64,000 nucleotides of DNA from an uncultured bacterium (GCA_949292175.1 CASEYJ010000003.1:124001-188000); one strand, 5' to 3'; positions 7,732 through 17,411 are shown, counted from the stretch's first letter. The notes: generated by a model from the letters alone, not told the origin. Numbers and translations: made by a program.

Positions 7732-10535
7732 GTTTCACCTACATTAATATCAATTACCAGAGGAACTCTCAGAGGCTGATCAAGTTCCATAGCTTTTTTT
7801 ACTAACGCAGAAACTTCATCCAATTCGGATTTCAAAGTTTCAACGACAAGTTCATCGTGTACCTGCAAAATCATTTTTGATTTCAAGTTATTCTTCTTTA
7901 ATTCATTTGAGAAGTTTATCATCGCAATTTTCATTAAATCAGCCGCAGTACCTTGAATAGGCTGATTAATAGCAGCTCGTTTTGCAAACTCTCTAATCAT
8001 CATATTAGGGCTTTCCAACTCAGATTTCAAGTACCTTCTGCGTCCGAAAACAGTTTCAACATACCCCTGTCGCAAAACTTCTTCCACAGTAGCATCCATA
8101 TATAATTTTATATTTGGATAAGTTTCAAAATATTTATTGATAAAATCATCTGCTTCGGCATTAGAAATACCAATTGCCTTTGCAAGTCCATACTTACTCT
8201 GCCCGTAAATAATACCAAAATTTACAGCCTTTGCCTTATAACGCATATCCTTTGTCACCTGATCAATCGGAACTTCAAAGACTTTTGAAGCAGTGAGTGA
8301 GTGTACGTCAACGTCATTATTAAAAGCCTCAATCAAATGTGGATCTTTAGAGATATGAGCAAGTAATCTTAATTCGATTTGAGAATAATCCGCAGACAAC
8401 AACACTGAATTTTCTCTATCTTTCGGAATAAACGCAGAACGAATTTTATTTCCATCCTCAGTTCTAGCCGGAATATTTTGGAGGTTAGGATTTGACGAAG
8501 ACAATCTTCCGGTTGTCGTAACAGTCTGGTTATATGTCGTATGAATACGATTATCACGACTACTTATAAGCGTAGGAAGTGCATCTGTATAAGTAGACTT
8601 TAGTTTAGCAAATTTTCTATACTCAAGAAGCTTCTGTGCAATTTCGTATTCAGAAGCCAATTCCTCTAAAACTTCCGCACTAGTTGATTTTTTACGCTTC
8701 TTCGTCTTCAATTGGAGTTTATCAAATAGAACTTCCCCAACCTGCTTTGGAGAATTAATATTGAATTCACATCCTGCAAGACTATAAATCTCACCTTCAA
8801 GGTTTGTCAACTTCTCTTCCATTTGGCTGGAAAGGTTTTCTAAATAACTAATATCAATAGAAACTCCATTATACTCCATTTCAGCAAGTACACTTGACAT
8901 CGGAAGCTCAATTTCTCTTAAAACTTTCAGCTCTTCTGAAGCCAAAGCCTCCTGCCAATAGTCTGTAAGATCCAAAATAGTTGAAACTTCATCGCAAGCA
9001 TACGCAAGCGCCTTATCAATATCAGCGTTCTCAAGTTGAATTTTATTCTTTTTAATCTCATCAAAACTTGCATACTCACACATTGCGTGGTTAAGATTTT
9101 CCATTGCCTGAATATCAATATCATGCTTTCTTGCAGGATTCTTTATATAACTTGCAAGCTGAACGTCAAAATCTACTCCCTTAAGCTCAATTCCTTGAGC
9201 TCTCAATGTATTATAAGCAACTTTAGCTTCGTAAGTAGTTTTTTTCAAATTTTCATTTTCAAAAACAGGCTTCAAACTCGAAAAAACTTCTTTCTCACTT
9301 AATTGCACAGCAAGATTTGAGTGACCCAACGGGATATAAAAAGCTTCCGTTTTGTCTTGAGATTCTGACCTGAATGCAAAAGAAATTCCAGTAACATATA
9401 TTTCAACTGCACTTCGAATGTGAGTTTTTATATTAAATGCAACAAGCGGCTGTTTCAAAAGTCTAACCGAAAGTTCACTTAAATCAGTACTATCTGTTAT
9501 CAATTTAGATACAAATTCCGTTGCATCCTTATTGATTTCAGCCTGCACAGCCTCAGCAAACAGACCTAATTGAAGTTGATCCTGCGGTGCAGTTGGTTTT
9601 GAAACATTTGAAGAAACATTTACAGGTTGAATATCAGGATTAAATGAAGATAAAATCGCATTTATGTTTTTAATAAACCCATAAAATTGCATCGAAGTTA
9701 AGAACTCCGTAACTTTTGCAATATCAGGAAGCTCAACTTTCGTCTTATCAAAATCAAAATCTATATCCAAATCTCTCACAATAGTAGCAAGGAAATAGCT
9801 TAATTTTGCATCCTCAACACCTGTCTGAACTTTATTTCTAACTGAATTAGACTTAATTTCATCAGAGTGTGCAAGAACATTTTCTAAAGTTCCAAATTGT
9901 CCCAATAACGCTTGGGCCGTTTTCTCTCCAATACCACGAATTCCGGGGATACAATCCGAAGTATCACCTCTTAATGCCTTATAATCTATAATCTGATTAG
10001 GATACACTCCAAGTTTTTCATAAACAGCGTTCCAATCATACTCTTTTAACTCACCTTTTGAAGGCAGGATAACCTTAACACAACCATCCTTATCAATAAG
10101 TTGAAAAGCATCCTGATCACCGGTTAATATTAAAACCTTATGCCCCAATTCACAGGCTTCTCTGGAAATAGTACCTATAACATCGTCAGCTTCAAAGCCT
10201 TCTTTAGTATATATTGGGATATTAAATGCCCGAAGCCCCTCATATATCAAATCCATCTGAGAACGCATCATATCAGGCATTTGTTCTCTATTACTTTTAT
10301 AATTCTCATATTTTTCAACACGAAACGTATGATGACTAACGTCAAAAGTAACAGCAATCGCATCAGTTTTTATTTTTTGATTTTTAAGAAGATCAAATAT
10401 TGCCTTAAAAAAACCATAAACCGCCCAAGTAGGCTGTCCAGATGATGTCTTCATTCCGGTACGTTCAAGCGCAAAATACTGTCTGAAAGCAAGCGCGTGA
10501 CCGTCAATTAATATTAATGTCTTACTATTCCCCAT
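7719..10535 (-). CDS. polA: DNA polymerase I
   Basis: A 938-residue family A polymerase for Okazaki fragment processing and repair. The N-terminal 5' nuclease domain begins with ILIDGHALAFR and includes the H3TH region ('GDTSDCIPGIRGIGEKTA'). The polymerase domain has motif A (DYSQIELR), motif B (the 'RYKAKAVNFGIIYG' helix) and motif C (QVHDELVVE, residues 891-899). The central 3'-5' exonuclease domain is present in length but its metal-binding positions are changed: the expected DxE reads NIK in 'VAFNIKTH', and the later Asp-bearing motifs read YEAKVAYNTL and YACDEV. Proofreading is therefore probably lost, as in several other bacterial Pol I enzymes. Start is an ATG without a clear ribosome binding site. 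Confidence 0.95.
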   Translation of the reverse strand: MGNSKTLILIDGHALAFRQYFALERTGMKTSSGQPTWAVYGFFKAIFDLLKNQKIKTDAIAVTFDVSHHTFRVEKYENYKSNREQMPDMMRSQMDLIYEGLRAFNIPIYTKEGFEADDVIGTISREACELGHKVLILTGDQDAFQLIDKDGCVKVILPSKGELKEYDWNAVYEKLGVYPNQIIDYKALRGDTSDCIPGIRGIGEKTAQALLGQFGTLENVLAHSDEIKSNSVRNKVQTGVEDAKLSYFLATIVRDLDIDFDFDKTKVELPDIAKVTEFLTSMQFYGFIKNINAILSSFNPDIQPVNVSSNVSKPTAPQDQLQLGLFAEAVQAEINKDATEFVSKLITDSTDLSELSVRLLKQPLVAFNIKTHIRSAVEIYVTGISFAFRSESQDKTEAFYIPLGHSNLAVQLSEKEVFSSLKPVFENENLKKTTYEAKVAYNTLRAQGIELKGVDFDVQLASYIKNPARKHDIDIQAMENLNHAMCEYASFDEIKKNKIQLENADIDKALAYACDEVSTILDLTDYWQEALASEELKVLREIELPMSSVLAEMEYNGVSIDISYLENLSSQMEEKLTNLEGEIYSLAGCEFNINSPKQVGEVLFDKLQLKTKKRKKSTSAEVLEELASEYEIAQKLLEYRKFAKLKSTYTDALPTLISSRDNRIHTTYNQTVTTTGRLSSSNPNLQNIPARTEDGNKIRSAFIPKDRENSVLLSADYSQIELRLLAHISKDPHLIEAFNNDVDVHSLTASKVFEVPIDQVTKDMRYKAKAVNFGIIYGQSKYGLAKAIGISNAEADDFINKYFETYPNIKLYMDATVEEVLRQGYVETVFGRRRYLKSELESPNMMIREFAKRAAINQPIQGTAADLMKIAMINFSNELKKNNLKSKMILQVHDELVVETLKSELDEVSALVKKAMELDQPLRVPLVIDINVGETWKE

Positions 10536-10597
10536 AAAGACATTTTTTCACAAAAAACGCTTTTTATCAAGGTTTTTACATAGCTATATAATCAGCA

Positions 10598-11413
10598 CTA
10601 ACCATTCAAATTTTCAAAAGCACTATCAACTACATTTTTGATATTCATCTCACAAGACTCACCATCTGTTGAAATCCACATAAGATATTCAATGTTTCCG
10701 GAAGGTCCCTTTATTGATGAATAAGTCAAACCCTTAACCTTATAACCTATTGACTGAGCATAGTCTAAAACATTCTTTATAACATTACCATGAACGGTCT
10801 TATCTCTTACAACCCCGCCCTTTTCAACATTCTCTTTTCCTGCCTCAAATTGTGGCTTTATAAGACAAATCATCTCGTGAAATTCAGGATTAAGCAAAGT
10901 TTTAAGATTACCCAAAACCTTTGTGAGCGAAATAAATGACAAATCACTAACTAATAAATCCGCTACAACCTCGCCCTCAGAATAAATATCACCGAATTCA
11001 CATATTCTTAAATTAGTTTTTTCAATAACTTTAACTCTGCTATCAGAACGAATTTTCCAATCTAACTGCCCATACCCGACATCCGCTGCATAAACGAACT
11101 TTGCACCATTTTGCAAAAGACAATCAGTAAACCCACCGGTAGAAGCACCAGCATCAAAGCAAACCCTATTACTCACATCAAAACTAAACGCATCTAATGC
11201 TTTCTTAAGCTTAAATCCGCCTCTTGATACATAAGGCATAGACTTCACAACAATATCATATTCCTTACAAGGATTAATCTGAAATCCGGCTTTGGTAATA
11301 TATTCATCATTAATCTTGACGTGTCCGGCAAGAATTGCCGCAGCAGCCTTACTCTTTGTGTCAAAGTACCCTAAATCAGTTAAGTATTTATCTAAACGTT
11401 CCTTTGACATCAC
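10598..11413 (-). CDS. tlyA: TlyA-family rRNA 2'-O-methyltransferase
   Basis: A 271-residue protein with an N-terminal S4 RNA-binding domain (residues ~4-55, 'ERLDKYLTDLGYFDTKSKAAAAILAGHVKIND') and a C-terminal FtsJ-like methyltransferase domain with 'YVSRGGFKLKKAL', the SAM site 'DAGASTGGFTDCLL' and 'DLSFISL'. TlyA enzymes methylate ribose 2'-OH of rRNA cytidines (16S C1409 and/or 23S C1920 positions); older annotations call them hemolysins. The listed start is a GTG whose G is shared with the TAG stop of the upstream gene; an ATG follows directly at 11410 and may be used instead. It is the last gene of the heptose kinase operon. Confidence 0.9.
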   Translation of the reverse strand: MMSKERLDKYLTDLGYFDTKSKAAAAILAGHVKINDEYITKAGFQINPCKEYDIVVKSMPYVSRGGFKLKKALDAFSFDVSNRVCFDAGASTGGFTDCLLQNGAKFVYAADVGYGQLDWKIRSDSRVKVIEKTNLRICEFGDIYSEGEVVADLLVSDLSFISLTKVLGNLKTLLNPEFHEMICLIKPQFEAGKENVEKGGVVRDKTVHGNVIKNVLDYAQSIGYKVKGLTYSSIKGPSGNIEYLMWISTDGESCEMNIKNVVDSAFENLNG

Positions 11414-12738
11414 TAATTCTCACATTTGTTGTTATATAGTACTGATGATATAATTGCAACCATTGTCCAGAAAATAAATTGGATTTGCGGTCTGAAAAAT
11501 ACCGTATCAACAAACCCGTGCATCATAACACCTAATATAGAAACAACTGCAACTGAAACATATATAATCTCATTTCCCTTTGATGATTTAAGGATAAAAG
11601 AAATTCCATCTCTCAACATCACAAACAAAAATCCTAAAAATGCAATCAAAGCAAAAATTCCGCTCTCAACAGCAGTTTCCAGAAATATATTATACGCACT
11701 TAACGCATCAAAACCAGTACGCATATACAAGCCATATATTTCTCTAAAATTCTTATTTCCGACACCAATACCTAACAACCAGTTATCTCTAAACATTTGC
11801 AAAGATGAATGATAAACATTAAATCTAAATGAATTTGATGAATCCTGTCTCATTGCAAAAATAGAAAATACCCTTGCTCTAAGAGCTGACACAAACAATA
11901 ATGCCGAAGTTCCAAGCATTACACAAGACGCTATAATCGCCAAGAAAACTTTCTTATATTTATGCCACAAAAATTTTGCAGCAATAGACGCAGTTACAAC
12001 AAACATAACCATACATCCCATATAAGAGCCTCTGCATCCTGTAAGGAATAATGTTACAACAGACATTAAAGTAAGTCCCAACGTAACCAGACCGAACTTA
12101 ATATGCTTATTATTAAGGAAATACGCACAAAGTCCCATCAAAGAAGGGATTCCTGCAACAAAATACCCGCCTAAAAGGTTTGGATTATATGGTTTTAAAG
12201 TTCCATAAACACGAGTCATAACTTCTTCAGGATTAAGTTTTGAAACATCCTGCCAAGTAGAAATCTCGTCAACATGGGCAAAATTTTGTAAAATACCAAT
12301 AATACTTTCTGCACTAACGCAAAATCCTATTGCTGCAAGCACATATGGAATCTTTTTTGTATTATTTTTCAAATAGTGAACAGTTGATATATAAAACCCA
12401 AGGTAAGTTAGAGTCTTCATAAACCCTTTTAAGCTAAGCGCAAAAAGACTTGAACCCGCAAGACTGATTACGACTATCATAAAATAAGCCAAAAGCCACA
12501 ACTCGAACTTATTAGGTTCACACTTATCACCAGGCTTAGTAAGCAACTGCAAGAAAGTTAAAAATGTCGCAACAAGTGCAATAAATCCAATGGCATCTGA
12601 AGATAAACACGTAGAAGCCAAAAATACAAGAATTATCAACACGAAAATCAGTTTGTCCAAAACCTGAAGGAACAAACTGTTTTCGTACAAAAAATTTAAT
12701 TTTTCTTGAGTATAACTAAATAACTTATTGAACATCAT
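11413..12738 (-). CDS. O-antigen ligase/polymerase-like membrane protein
   Basis: About 441 residues with roughly ten or more hydrophobic helices and a larger loop in the second half containing 'TGCRGSYMGCMVMF' and 'DNWLLGIGVGNKNFREIYGLYM'. That pattern (Arg in a small-residue-rich helix, then 'GxGxGN' in the outer loop) is typical of the Wzy/WaaL O-antigen ligase family, inner-membrane enzymes that join or polymerise surface glycans. The gene sits between the DUF4330 gene (17-nt overlap zone) and tlyA, behind a heptose kinase, which supports a surface-polysaccharide role. Three possible starts (TTG, ATG, ATG) lie in a row at 12741, 12738 and 12735. Ligase versus polymerase cannot be decided. 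Confidence 0.78.
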   Translation of the reverse strand: MMFNKLFSYTQEKLNFLYENSLFLQVLDKLIFVLIILVFLASTCLSSDAIGFIALVATFLTFLQLLTKPGDKCEPNKFELWLLAYFMIVVISLAGSSLFALSLKGFMKTLTYLGFYISTVHYLKNNTKKIPYVLAAIGFCVSAESIIGILQNFAHVDEISTWQDVSKLNPEEVMTRVYGTLKPYNPNLLGGYFVAGIPSLMGLCAYFLNNKHIKFGLVTLGLTLMSVVTLFLTGCRGSYMGCMVMFVVTASIAAKFLWHKYKKVFLAIIASCVMLGTSALLFVSALRARVFSIFAMRQDSSNSFRFNVYHSSLQMFRDNWLLGIGVGNKNFREIYGLYMRTGFDALSAYNIFLETAVESGIFALIAFLGFLFVMLRDGISFILKSSKGNEIIYVSVAVVSILGVMMHGFVDTVFFRPQIQFIFWTMVAIISSVLYNNKCEN

Positions 12739-13303
12739 CAACTTTATTTATATTAGTATCAACATCACCTTTAATATCATCATGGGAAACAGTAATATTA
12801 GAAACTGTACCATTAAACTTATAATCAACACCTTCTAAAGTTATAGGCAAACCCATTTTGACTTTATTACCACCAACAACTGCACCGTCTTTTGTAATTT
12901 TTGCAGTATCGGTTAAAGTTACAATAATGTCATAAAGACCTGCTTGAGCAACATCGTCAACAACAAGCACGTTCTTTGCAGCATTCTTTGAATTTGATAA
13001 AACAGGAAGAACTGTTTTCTTTCTTTCAGTTTTAACATTCAAAACTTCCAAATCAGAATACGGAACGTTTCTGATACTGATGAAAGTCTTATCCCCAGCT
13101 TGTATTGGAGTTTTATCTCCAGTCAATGTAATTCCGCGCAAGAACACATCAAATGTAATTGGGGAAGTAGTTTCAATTTGCTTATCAGCAGTTTGTCTTA
13201 CTTGTTTAAAAGTTAAAAATCCAACAGCAAGAGCAATTGCAACACCTAAAATTACAATCAAATCAAATGCTTTAAGATTTTTTAAAAATTCAAATTTTTC
13301 CAT
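12725..13303 (-). CDS. DUF4330-like single-pass membrane protein
   Basis: A 192-residue protein with one N-terminal membrane helix (residues ~14-32, LIVILGVAIALAVGFLTF) and a beta-rich exported domain. The segment 'GNKVKMGLPITLEGVDYKFNGTVSNI' matches what I recall of the DUF4330 family, known mostly from Cyanobacteria and clostridia; this is a recollection and not a search result. The family has no established function. A good ribosome binding site (AAAGGAGAAA) precedes the ATG. It lies 15 nt after the heptose kinase gene and its end overlaps the start of the O-antigen-ligase-like gene, so a role in surface glycan assembly is a reasonable inference. Confidence 0.65.
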   Translation of the reverse strand: MEKFEFLKNLKAFDLIVILGVAIALAVGFLTFKQVRQTADKQIETTSPITFDVFLRGITLTGDKTPIQAGDKTFISIRNVPYSDLEVLNVKTERKKTVLPVLSNSKNAAKNVLVVDDVAQAGLYDIIVTLTDTAKITKDGAVVGGNKVKMGLPITLEGVDYKFNGTVSNITVSHDDIKGDVDTNINKVDDVQ

Positions 13304-13317
13304 AAGTTTCTCCTTTA

Positions 13318-14322
13318 CTAGAGTTTTTCAACTGCTGAAAGAAGCTCTTCAACAGTAGTAGTTGCGCAACCCCATTGTCTAACGACAATACTAGCCGCAA
13401 CATTGCCGATAATCGCAGCATAAACAGGATCCGCACCAGCAGCCAAAGCTAGCGAATACACCGCAGTAACCGTATCACCGGCACCTGTAACATCAAACAC
13501 CTCGGATTTATTGAATACAGGAATTTTAGTATACTTTTTATCAGGCTCGGCAACAAACATCCCATCAGCCCCACAAGTAATAAGGATTGCTTCCGCAGAA
13601 GTTTCTCTAAGAAGCATATCGCCAGCCTTTTCAAGAGACTCTCTATCTACGATATTAAACCCAACAGATTTTTGAGTATCAGGAAGATTTGGCGTCATCG
13701 AGGTAATACCTTTATAACTTCCTAAATCCCTTTGCGCATCAACAACAACTTTCTTGTTATATTTTTTTGCAAGTTCAATTGTCTTACCAATAACACTCTC
13801 AGTTAGAGTTCCGATATGATAATTTGACAATATAACCAAATCGCAATCAGGCAATGCTTTCTCGATATTTGCTATAACCTTTTCTTCAGTTGTTTTTGAT
13901 AACGGCGCATTAGTTTGTCTGTCAATTCTTACAATTTGTTGAGTAATAGATGTAGTTATAGAACCCAAAATTCTTGTTTTAGTAATGGTTTTACGAGTCT
14001 CATCCTGCACAACGTATTGCGTATCAATCCCTGCATCTTTAAATGTGTCATAAAGTTGGTCGGCTTGATAATCCTTTCCAAAAACTCCGATAACTGAAAT
14101 TTTTCCACCATTTAAAGTTGCAACGTTATGAGCAGCATTTGACGCTCCACCTAAAATAGGTTTTGTATGAGTATGTTGGAGAATTAAAACGGGAGCCTCT
14201 CTTGAAATTCTTTCCGCATCACCATAAACCATTTCATCCATGGCCAAATCTCCCACTACAAGGATTTTCGGCTCAGTCAACTTCTTTATATAAGAAACAA
14301 GTTTTTCCTTATCAATATTCAT
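13318..14322 (-). CDS. rfaE1: D-glycero-beta-D-manno-heptose-7-phosphate kinase (RfaE1/HldA type)
   Basis: A 334-residue PfkB-family sugar kinase. It has the N-terminal 'ILVVGDLAMDEMVYGDAERISREAPVLIL' block and 'GGASNAAHNVATL' typical of the kinase half of HldE/RfaE, and the C-terminal PfkB signature DVTGAGDTV with the catalytic Asp. The enzyme phosphorylates heptose 7-phosphate at C1 on the way to ADP-heptose for LPS core. In enterobacteria this domain is fused to an adenylyltransferase; here the second activity is a separate gene at 50793-51260. The start at 14322 is chosen over an upstream in-frame codon because GGTAAGGAAA lies just before it. It heads an operon with DUF4330, O-antigen-ligase-like and tlyA genes. 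Confidence 0.9.
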   Translation of the reverse strand: MNIDKEKLVSYIKKLTEPKILVVGDLAMDEMVYGDAERISREAPVLILQHTHTKPILGGASNAAHNVATLNGGKISVIGVFGKDYQADQLYDTFKDAGIDTQYVVQDETRKTITKTRILGSITTSITQQIVRIDRQTNAPLSKTTEEKVIANIEKALPDCDLVILSNYHIGTLTESVIGKTIELAKKYNKKVVVDAQRDLGSYKGITSMTPNLPDTQKSVGFNIVDRESLEKAGDMLLRETSAEAILITCGADGMFVAEPDKKYTKIPVFNKSEVFDVTGAGDTVTAVYSLALAAGADPVYAAIIGNVAASIVVRQWGCATTTVEELLSAVEKL

Positions 14323-14388
14323 AAACGTTTCCTTACCGCCCAAGCGTACCACGAAGGTATTAAAAAATCAAATTTAAGACCTTTTACT

Positions 14389-16317
14389 CTAATTTTTCTT
14401 ACTTACAGATAATACAGGAGAAGGAGCTTTTATTTGAATTAAACGTTCAAGCTTCGGATCGAACTTCTGAAGAACAATACCATTAGTATTTTCAACAGAA
14501 GTTGGTTCTATTGGGCCATTCCAATTAATCTTCTTCAAATCCTGCTTTGCTGCACTTGTATTAACCTTATTATTTGAAGAGAAAACTCTTGTAGAAAGCG
14601 CATTAATATATTTAGGAGTCAAGTGAGCATAATCAAAAAGACTTACGCCATTAACATTCACCTTTCTTGTTTCGTGAATTTGTCTTATCAAATCCTCTTC
14701 ACTTCCACCCATAAATGTTACAAACAAGCCTGCAATCAAATCTGTTTCAGGAGTCTTATAATTTAATACAGTAGAAATTTGAGAATTAAGAGTTTTTGGG
14801 TTACAAGTCAAAAACAGTGGAGTGAAAGCGTGAATATAATGTTTTTGGGACCAAGCAGCCCAGTCTTGAAGTTTTCTTGAATAAGCAATACTCTTATCAG
14901 GGAAAATAACAGCACTGACGTATATTCCCTTTGCTTTTCCAATTTTGCCTATTTTTTCAACAAAATTTGTAACTTGCAAACGTCTAAAATCACCCCATTT
15001 TACCCACAAAGTATGATCCGTTTTCATTGATATTGGATCAACACCATACTGTTGATAGAACAAAGATCTTGCCATCTCAGTATATCCCCAGTTTCCGTCA
15101 GCAGATGGAGAAATCGCTTGAGGGTATCTGATATAATCAAGGTTTATACCATCGGGCTTGTAATCCACAATTATTTCAGTCAAAAGCCTTAACAAGAACT
15201 CTTGAACCTCAGGATTTGCAGGATCCAAGAAGTAACCGTTATGTTCTGATGAAGATGGAGTTGCAATAGCGGATTCATATTCCTTTAATGTTTTATTTCC
15301 CCAATCAGGTTTTACCGCCAGAATATTATGGGAATTAGAAGATGGAACTTGGTTTCCTACATAAAAAGTTTCAAACCAAATATGAACCTTCAAACCTTGT
15401 TTATGAGCTTCTTTTATCCAAATTTGCAAAGGATTTATACCTTTAAATTTTTCATTTTGCTTAATAAATCCATAACTTTCCATAGTTTTACTAGGGAAAA
15501 TTGTACGCCCGTGAAAATAAGTTTCTAAGAAAATATTATCTATACCGGCTTTCTTAATCTTTCCAACAGCATCAGCGATTGCACTTTCAGTAGTTTCTGT
15601 TGGACGAATCCAAACACCCTTAAATTCATTAACCTTAAATGGTAGTACACTTTTAATAGCAGCATTTGCTGATTCAATTGCTAATTTTGAATATCTTTGA
15701 ATTTCTTCAGGGTTCTTCGAACCTTTTCTTATGTAATTCTGCGCATCCTTCACAAATTCATTCGGAACTTTCCAATCATAAGAAGGATTCTGATTTTTAT
15801 AATAATTAATCATTGCAGAAGCTTCTTGAACCTTCTGCAACGCTTCAAATATAAGACTTTTAGAAGTGTTGTAAGTAGTAATTACACCAGTATTTTGGTC
15901 ATAATATATTTTAGTCCCAATGCTGATATTTGAATTTATCCAACTTTTTGCAACACCGTGACCACTTATTACAGCACCATTTTGAGGGATAAACGAATCT
16001 GCACCGCTCAACTCCGTAACAGTATTCCCTTCAATAATAGCCTCTGTACCAAATTCATTTGTATGAGTTCTATCACCGAATTCAGGAGTATAAATAATAA
16101 GTTGATCAGCTCCTCTTGCTCCAGGGAAATAAGCCCCTGCACGATTAGAATACACTGTAGGGTTAATAGCGTCTACCTGTCTTCTTGACTGGCTAAATAA
16201 GATTTCATTAGTTTCCATCTTATAAGGTTCATACAGATTTTGATCGAGAGCGTAAGCTCCTGAGGCTATAATATTAAATATTAATAAAAATCCAAATATG
16301 ATACTCTTTACTCTCAT
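14389..16317 (-). CDS. Exported family-10-like glycosyl hydrolase (GHL10/DUF187 type)
   Basis: About 642 residues with a signal peptide (MRVKSIIFGFLLIFNIIASGAYA). The C-terminal two thirds carry the GHL10 pattern: 'EFKGVWIRPTETTESAIADAVGKIKKAGIDNIFLETYFHGRTIFPS', 'WIKEAHKQGLKVHIWFETFYVG', 'FLDPANPEVQEFLLRLLTEIIVDYKPDGINLDYIRYP' with the acidic Asp/Glu positions expected in a TIM-barrel glycosidase. The N-terminal part is a separate beta-rich domain. Such proteins are common in cyanobacteria and Firmicutes and are thought to act on cell-wall or surface glycans. A GTG at 16320 and an ATG at 16317 are both possible; the ATG is 6 nt from AGGGAG. It follows the TPR gene with no gap. Confidence 0.82.
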   Translation of the reverse strand: MRVKSIIFGFLLIFNIIASGAYALDQNLYEPYKMETNEILFSQSRRQVDAINPTVYSNRAGAYFPGARGADQLIIYTPEFGDRTHTNEFGTEAIIEGNTVTELSGADSFIPQNGAVISGHGVAKSWINSNISIGTKIYYDQNTGVITTYNTSKSLIFEALQKVQEASAMINYYKNQNPSYDWKVPNEFVKDAQNYIRKGSKNPEEIQRYSKLAIESANAAIKSVLPFKVNEFKGVWIRPTETTESAIADAVGKIKKAGIDNIFLETYFHGRTIFPSKTMESYGFIKQNEKFKGINPLQIWIKEAHKQGLKVHIWFETFYVGNQVPSSNSHNILAVKPDWGNKTLKEYESAIATPSSSEHNGYFLDPANPEVQEFLLRLLTEIIVDYKPDGINLDYIRYPQAISPSADGNWGYTEMARSLFYQQYGVDPISMKTDHTLWVKWGDFRRLQVTNFVEKIGKIGKAKGIYVSAVIFPDKSIAYSRKLQDWAAWSQKHYIHAFTPLFLTCNPKTLNSQISTVLNYKTPETDLIAGLFVTFMGGSEEDLIRQIHETRKVNVNGVSLFDYAHLTPKYINALSTRVFSSNNKVNTSAAKQDLKKINWNGPIEPTSVENTNGIVLQKFDPKLERLIQIKAPSPVLSVSKKN

Positions 16318-16320
16318 CAC

Positions 16321-16989
16321 TTACTCCCTGATAGTATGACGCTGGTAATCTTTCTTGCTATAATATGCTTTGTCTAATAATAACAGTCTCTTATTCAATG
16401 ATTGTTGATTTGGGTTGACTACCAACGAAACTGTATAATGTTCCTTCGCCTTTTCTAAATCGCCGAGCTTTTCATAAACTGTCGCCAACCTATTATGAAC
16501 TTCATAATAAGATACGTAACCGTTTTCCATAGCTCGCCTATAATATTTAAGCGCACGATGGTAATCTTTTATATTAAAATAATACTCCCCAAAATAATAA
16601 TTGGCAAAAGGGTTAAGTTTTTCTAAGTTAATCGCTCTGAAAAAATAATTTTTTGCCTGAGTTTTTCTTCCACTTAAATCGTGAATAACGCCAATTTGAG
16701 TGCAAAAAATTACATTATCCGGCTGCATACTTAAAAGAAGCATATACTTAGCAAGAGCTTTTGCCAAATATGCTTCTTTTAATTTTTCATTCTTTTCCTC
16801 AACACCCTTATAAAAATAGGCGTCAGCTTCTTCTTCAATTTTTTGTGGTGACTTAAATGTCACTCCGGAACTTTTATAATCCAAACCTTTACGCGGAACA
16901 CTCTCTGCACAAGCAAACCCAGTGCAAAGCAACACAAATATACTTGCGCATACAAACAATCCGCGAGTAAAGTAATTCCTACAAATCAT
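16321..16989 (-). CDS. Exported tetratricopeptide-repeat protein
   Basis: A 222-residue protein with an N-terminal hydrophobic signal (LFVCASIFVLLCTGFACAES) followed by three to four TPR units, for example 'AFNYYFGEYYFNIKDYHRALKYYRRAMENG', 'YYEVHNRLATVYEKLGDLEKAKEHYTVSLVVNP'. TPR proteins act as protein-interaction scaffolds; no enzymatic motif is present. Its start overlaps the end of the upstream small exported protein by 11 nt and its stop abuts the start of the glycosidase, so the three exported products are probably made together at the cell envelope. Partner is unknown. Confidence 0.8.
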   Translation of the reverse strand: MICRNYFTRGLFVCASIFVLLCTGFACAESVPRKGLDYKSSGVTFKSPQKIEEEADAYFYKGVEEKNEKLKEAYLAKALAKYMLLLSMQPDNVIFCTQIGVIHDLSGRKTQAKNYFFRAINLEKLNPFANYYFGEYYFNIKDYHRALKYYRRAMENGYVSYYEVHNRLATVYEKLGDLEKAKEHYTVSLVVNPNQQSLNKRLLLLDKAYYSKKDYQRHTIRE

Positions 16990-17320
16990 GAACGTTTACA
17001 TAAGGTCTAATATCGTGGCGCATAAATTCATCTCTGTCTTGCGCTGGATCAAGATAGTTGAAAAAGTAAACAGTTCCATCAACGATATTATTCCAAATTT
17101 CTGAATTAGTATATAGTCTTGATTGACGTCTTTCACTTATCGGAGTTACGTAAGTTTCACCATTCACTTGAGCTTTGTTCAATTGAACAAACTTAACAGT
17201 GTCACTTGATAAACCATAGTTCTTCAAATACTCTGTACTAGTTGATTCCTTAACGCCTATACCCGCAAACGCAGGAAGAGACAACGCCAAAATTCCAACT
17301 GTCAATAAAAATTTCTTCAT
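16979..17320 (-). CDS. Small exported hypothetical protein, first gene of envelope operon
   Basis: A 113-residue protein starting MKKFLLTVGILALSLPAFA, a clear Sec signal peptide with AxA-type cleavage at 'AFAG'. The mature part (~94 residues) is polar, ends in 'RPYVNVHDL' and resembles no family I know. The start at 17320 is chosen because AGAGGTG lies just upstream and a promoter follows at 17347-17375; a longer frame upstream would run through the promoter. Followed by the TPR and glycosidase genes with overlaps, so a shared envelope function is inferred. Confidence 0.68.
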   Translation of the reverse strand: MKKFLLTVGILALSLPAFAGIGVKESTSTEYLKNYGLSSDTVKFVQLNKAQVNGETYVTPISERRQSRLYTNSEIWNNIVDGTVYFFNYLDPAQDRDEFMRHDIRPYVNVHDL

Positions 17321-17346
17321 AAAACACCTCTGCTTATATAATTTAT

Positions 17347-17375
17347 AATATAACATTTTTTTGCAATTCTTGCAA
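17347..17375 (-). promoter_or_regulatory. Sigma-70-type promoter of the small exported protein/TPR/glycosidase operon
   Basis: On the minus strand TTGCAA (17375-17370), a 17-bp spacer and TATATT (17352-17347) lie 27 nt before the start codon at 17320. TTGCAA is itself palindromic and is repeated 9 bases further along. Confidence 0.5.
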
Positions 17376-17411
17376 TAGTATTATAAATTCTTAACAAGAA
17401 AAAAAAATGTA

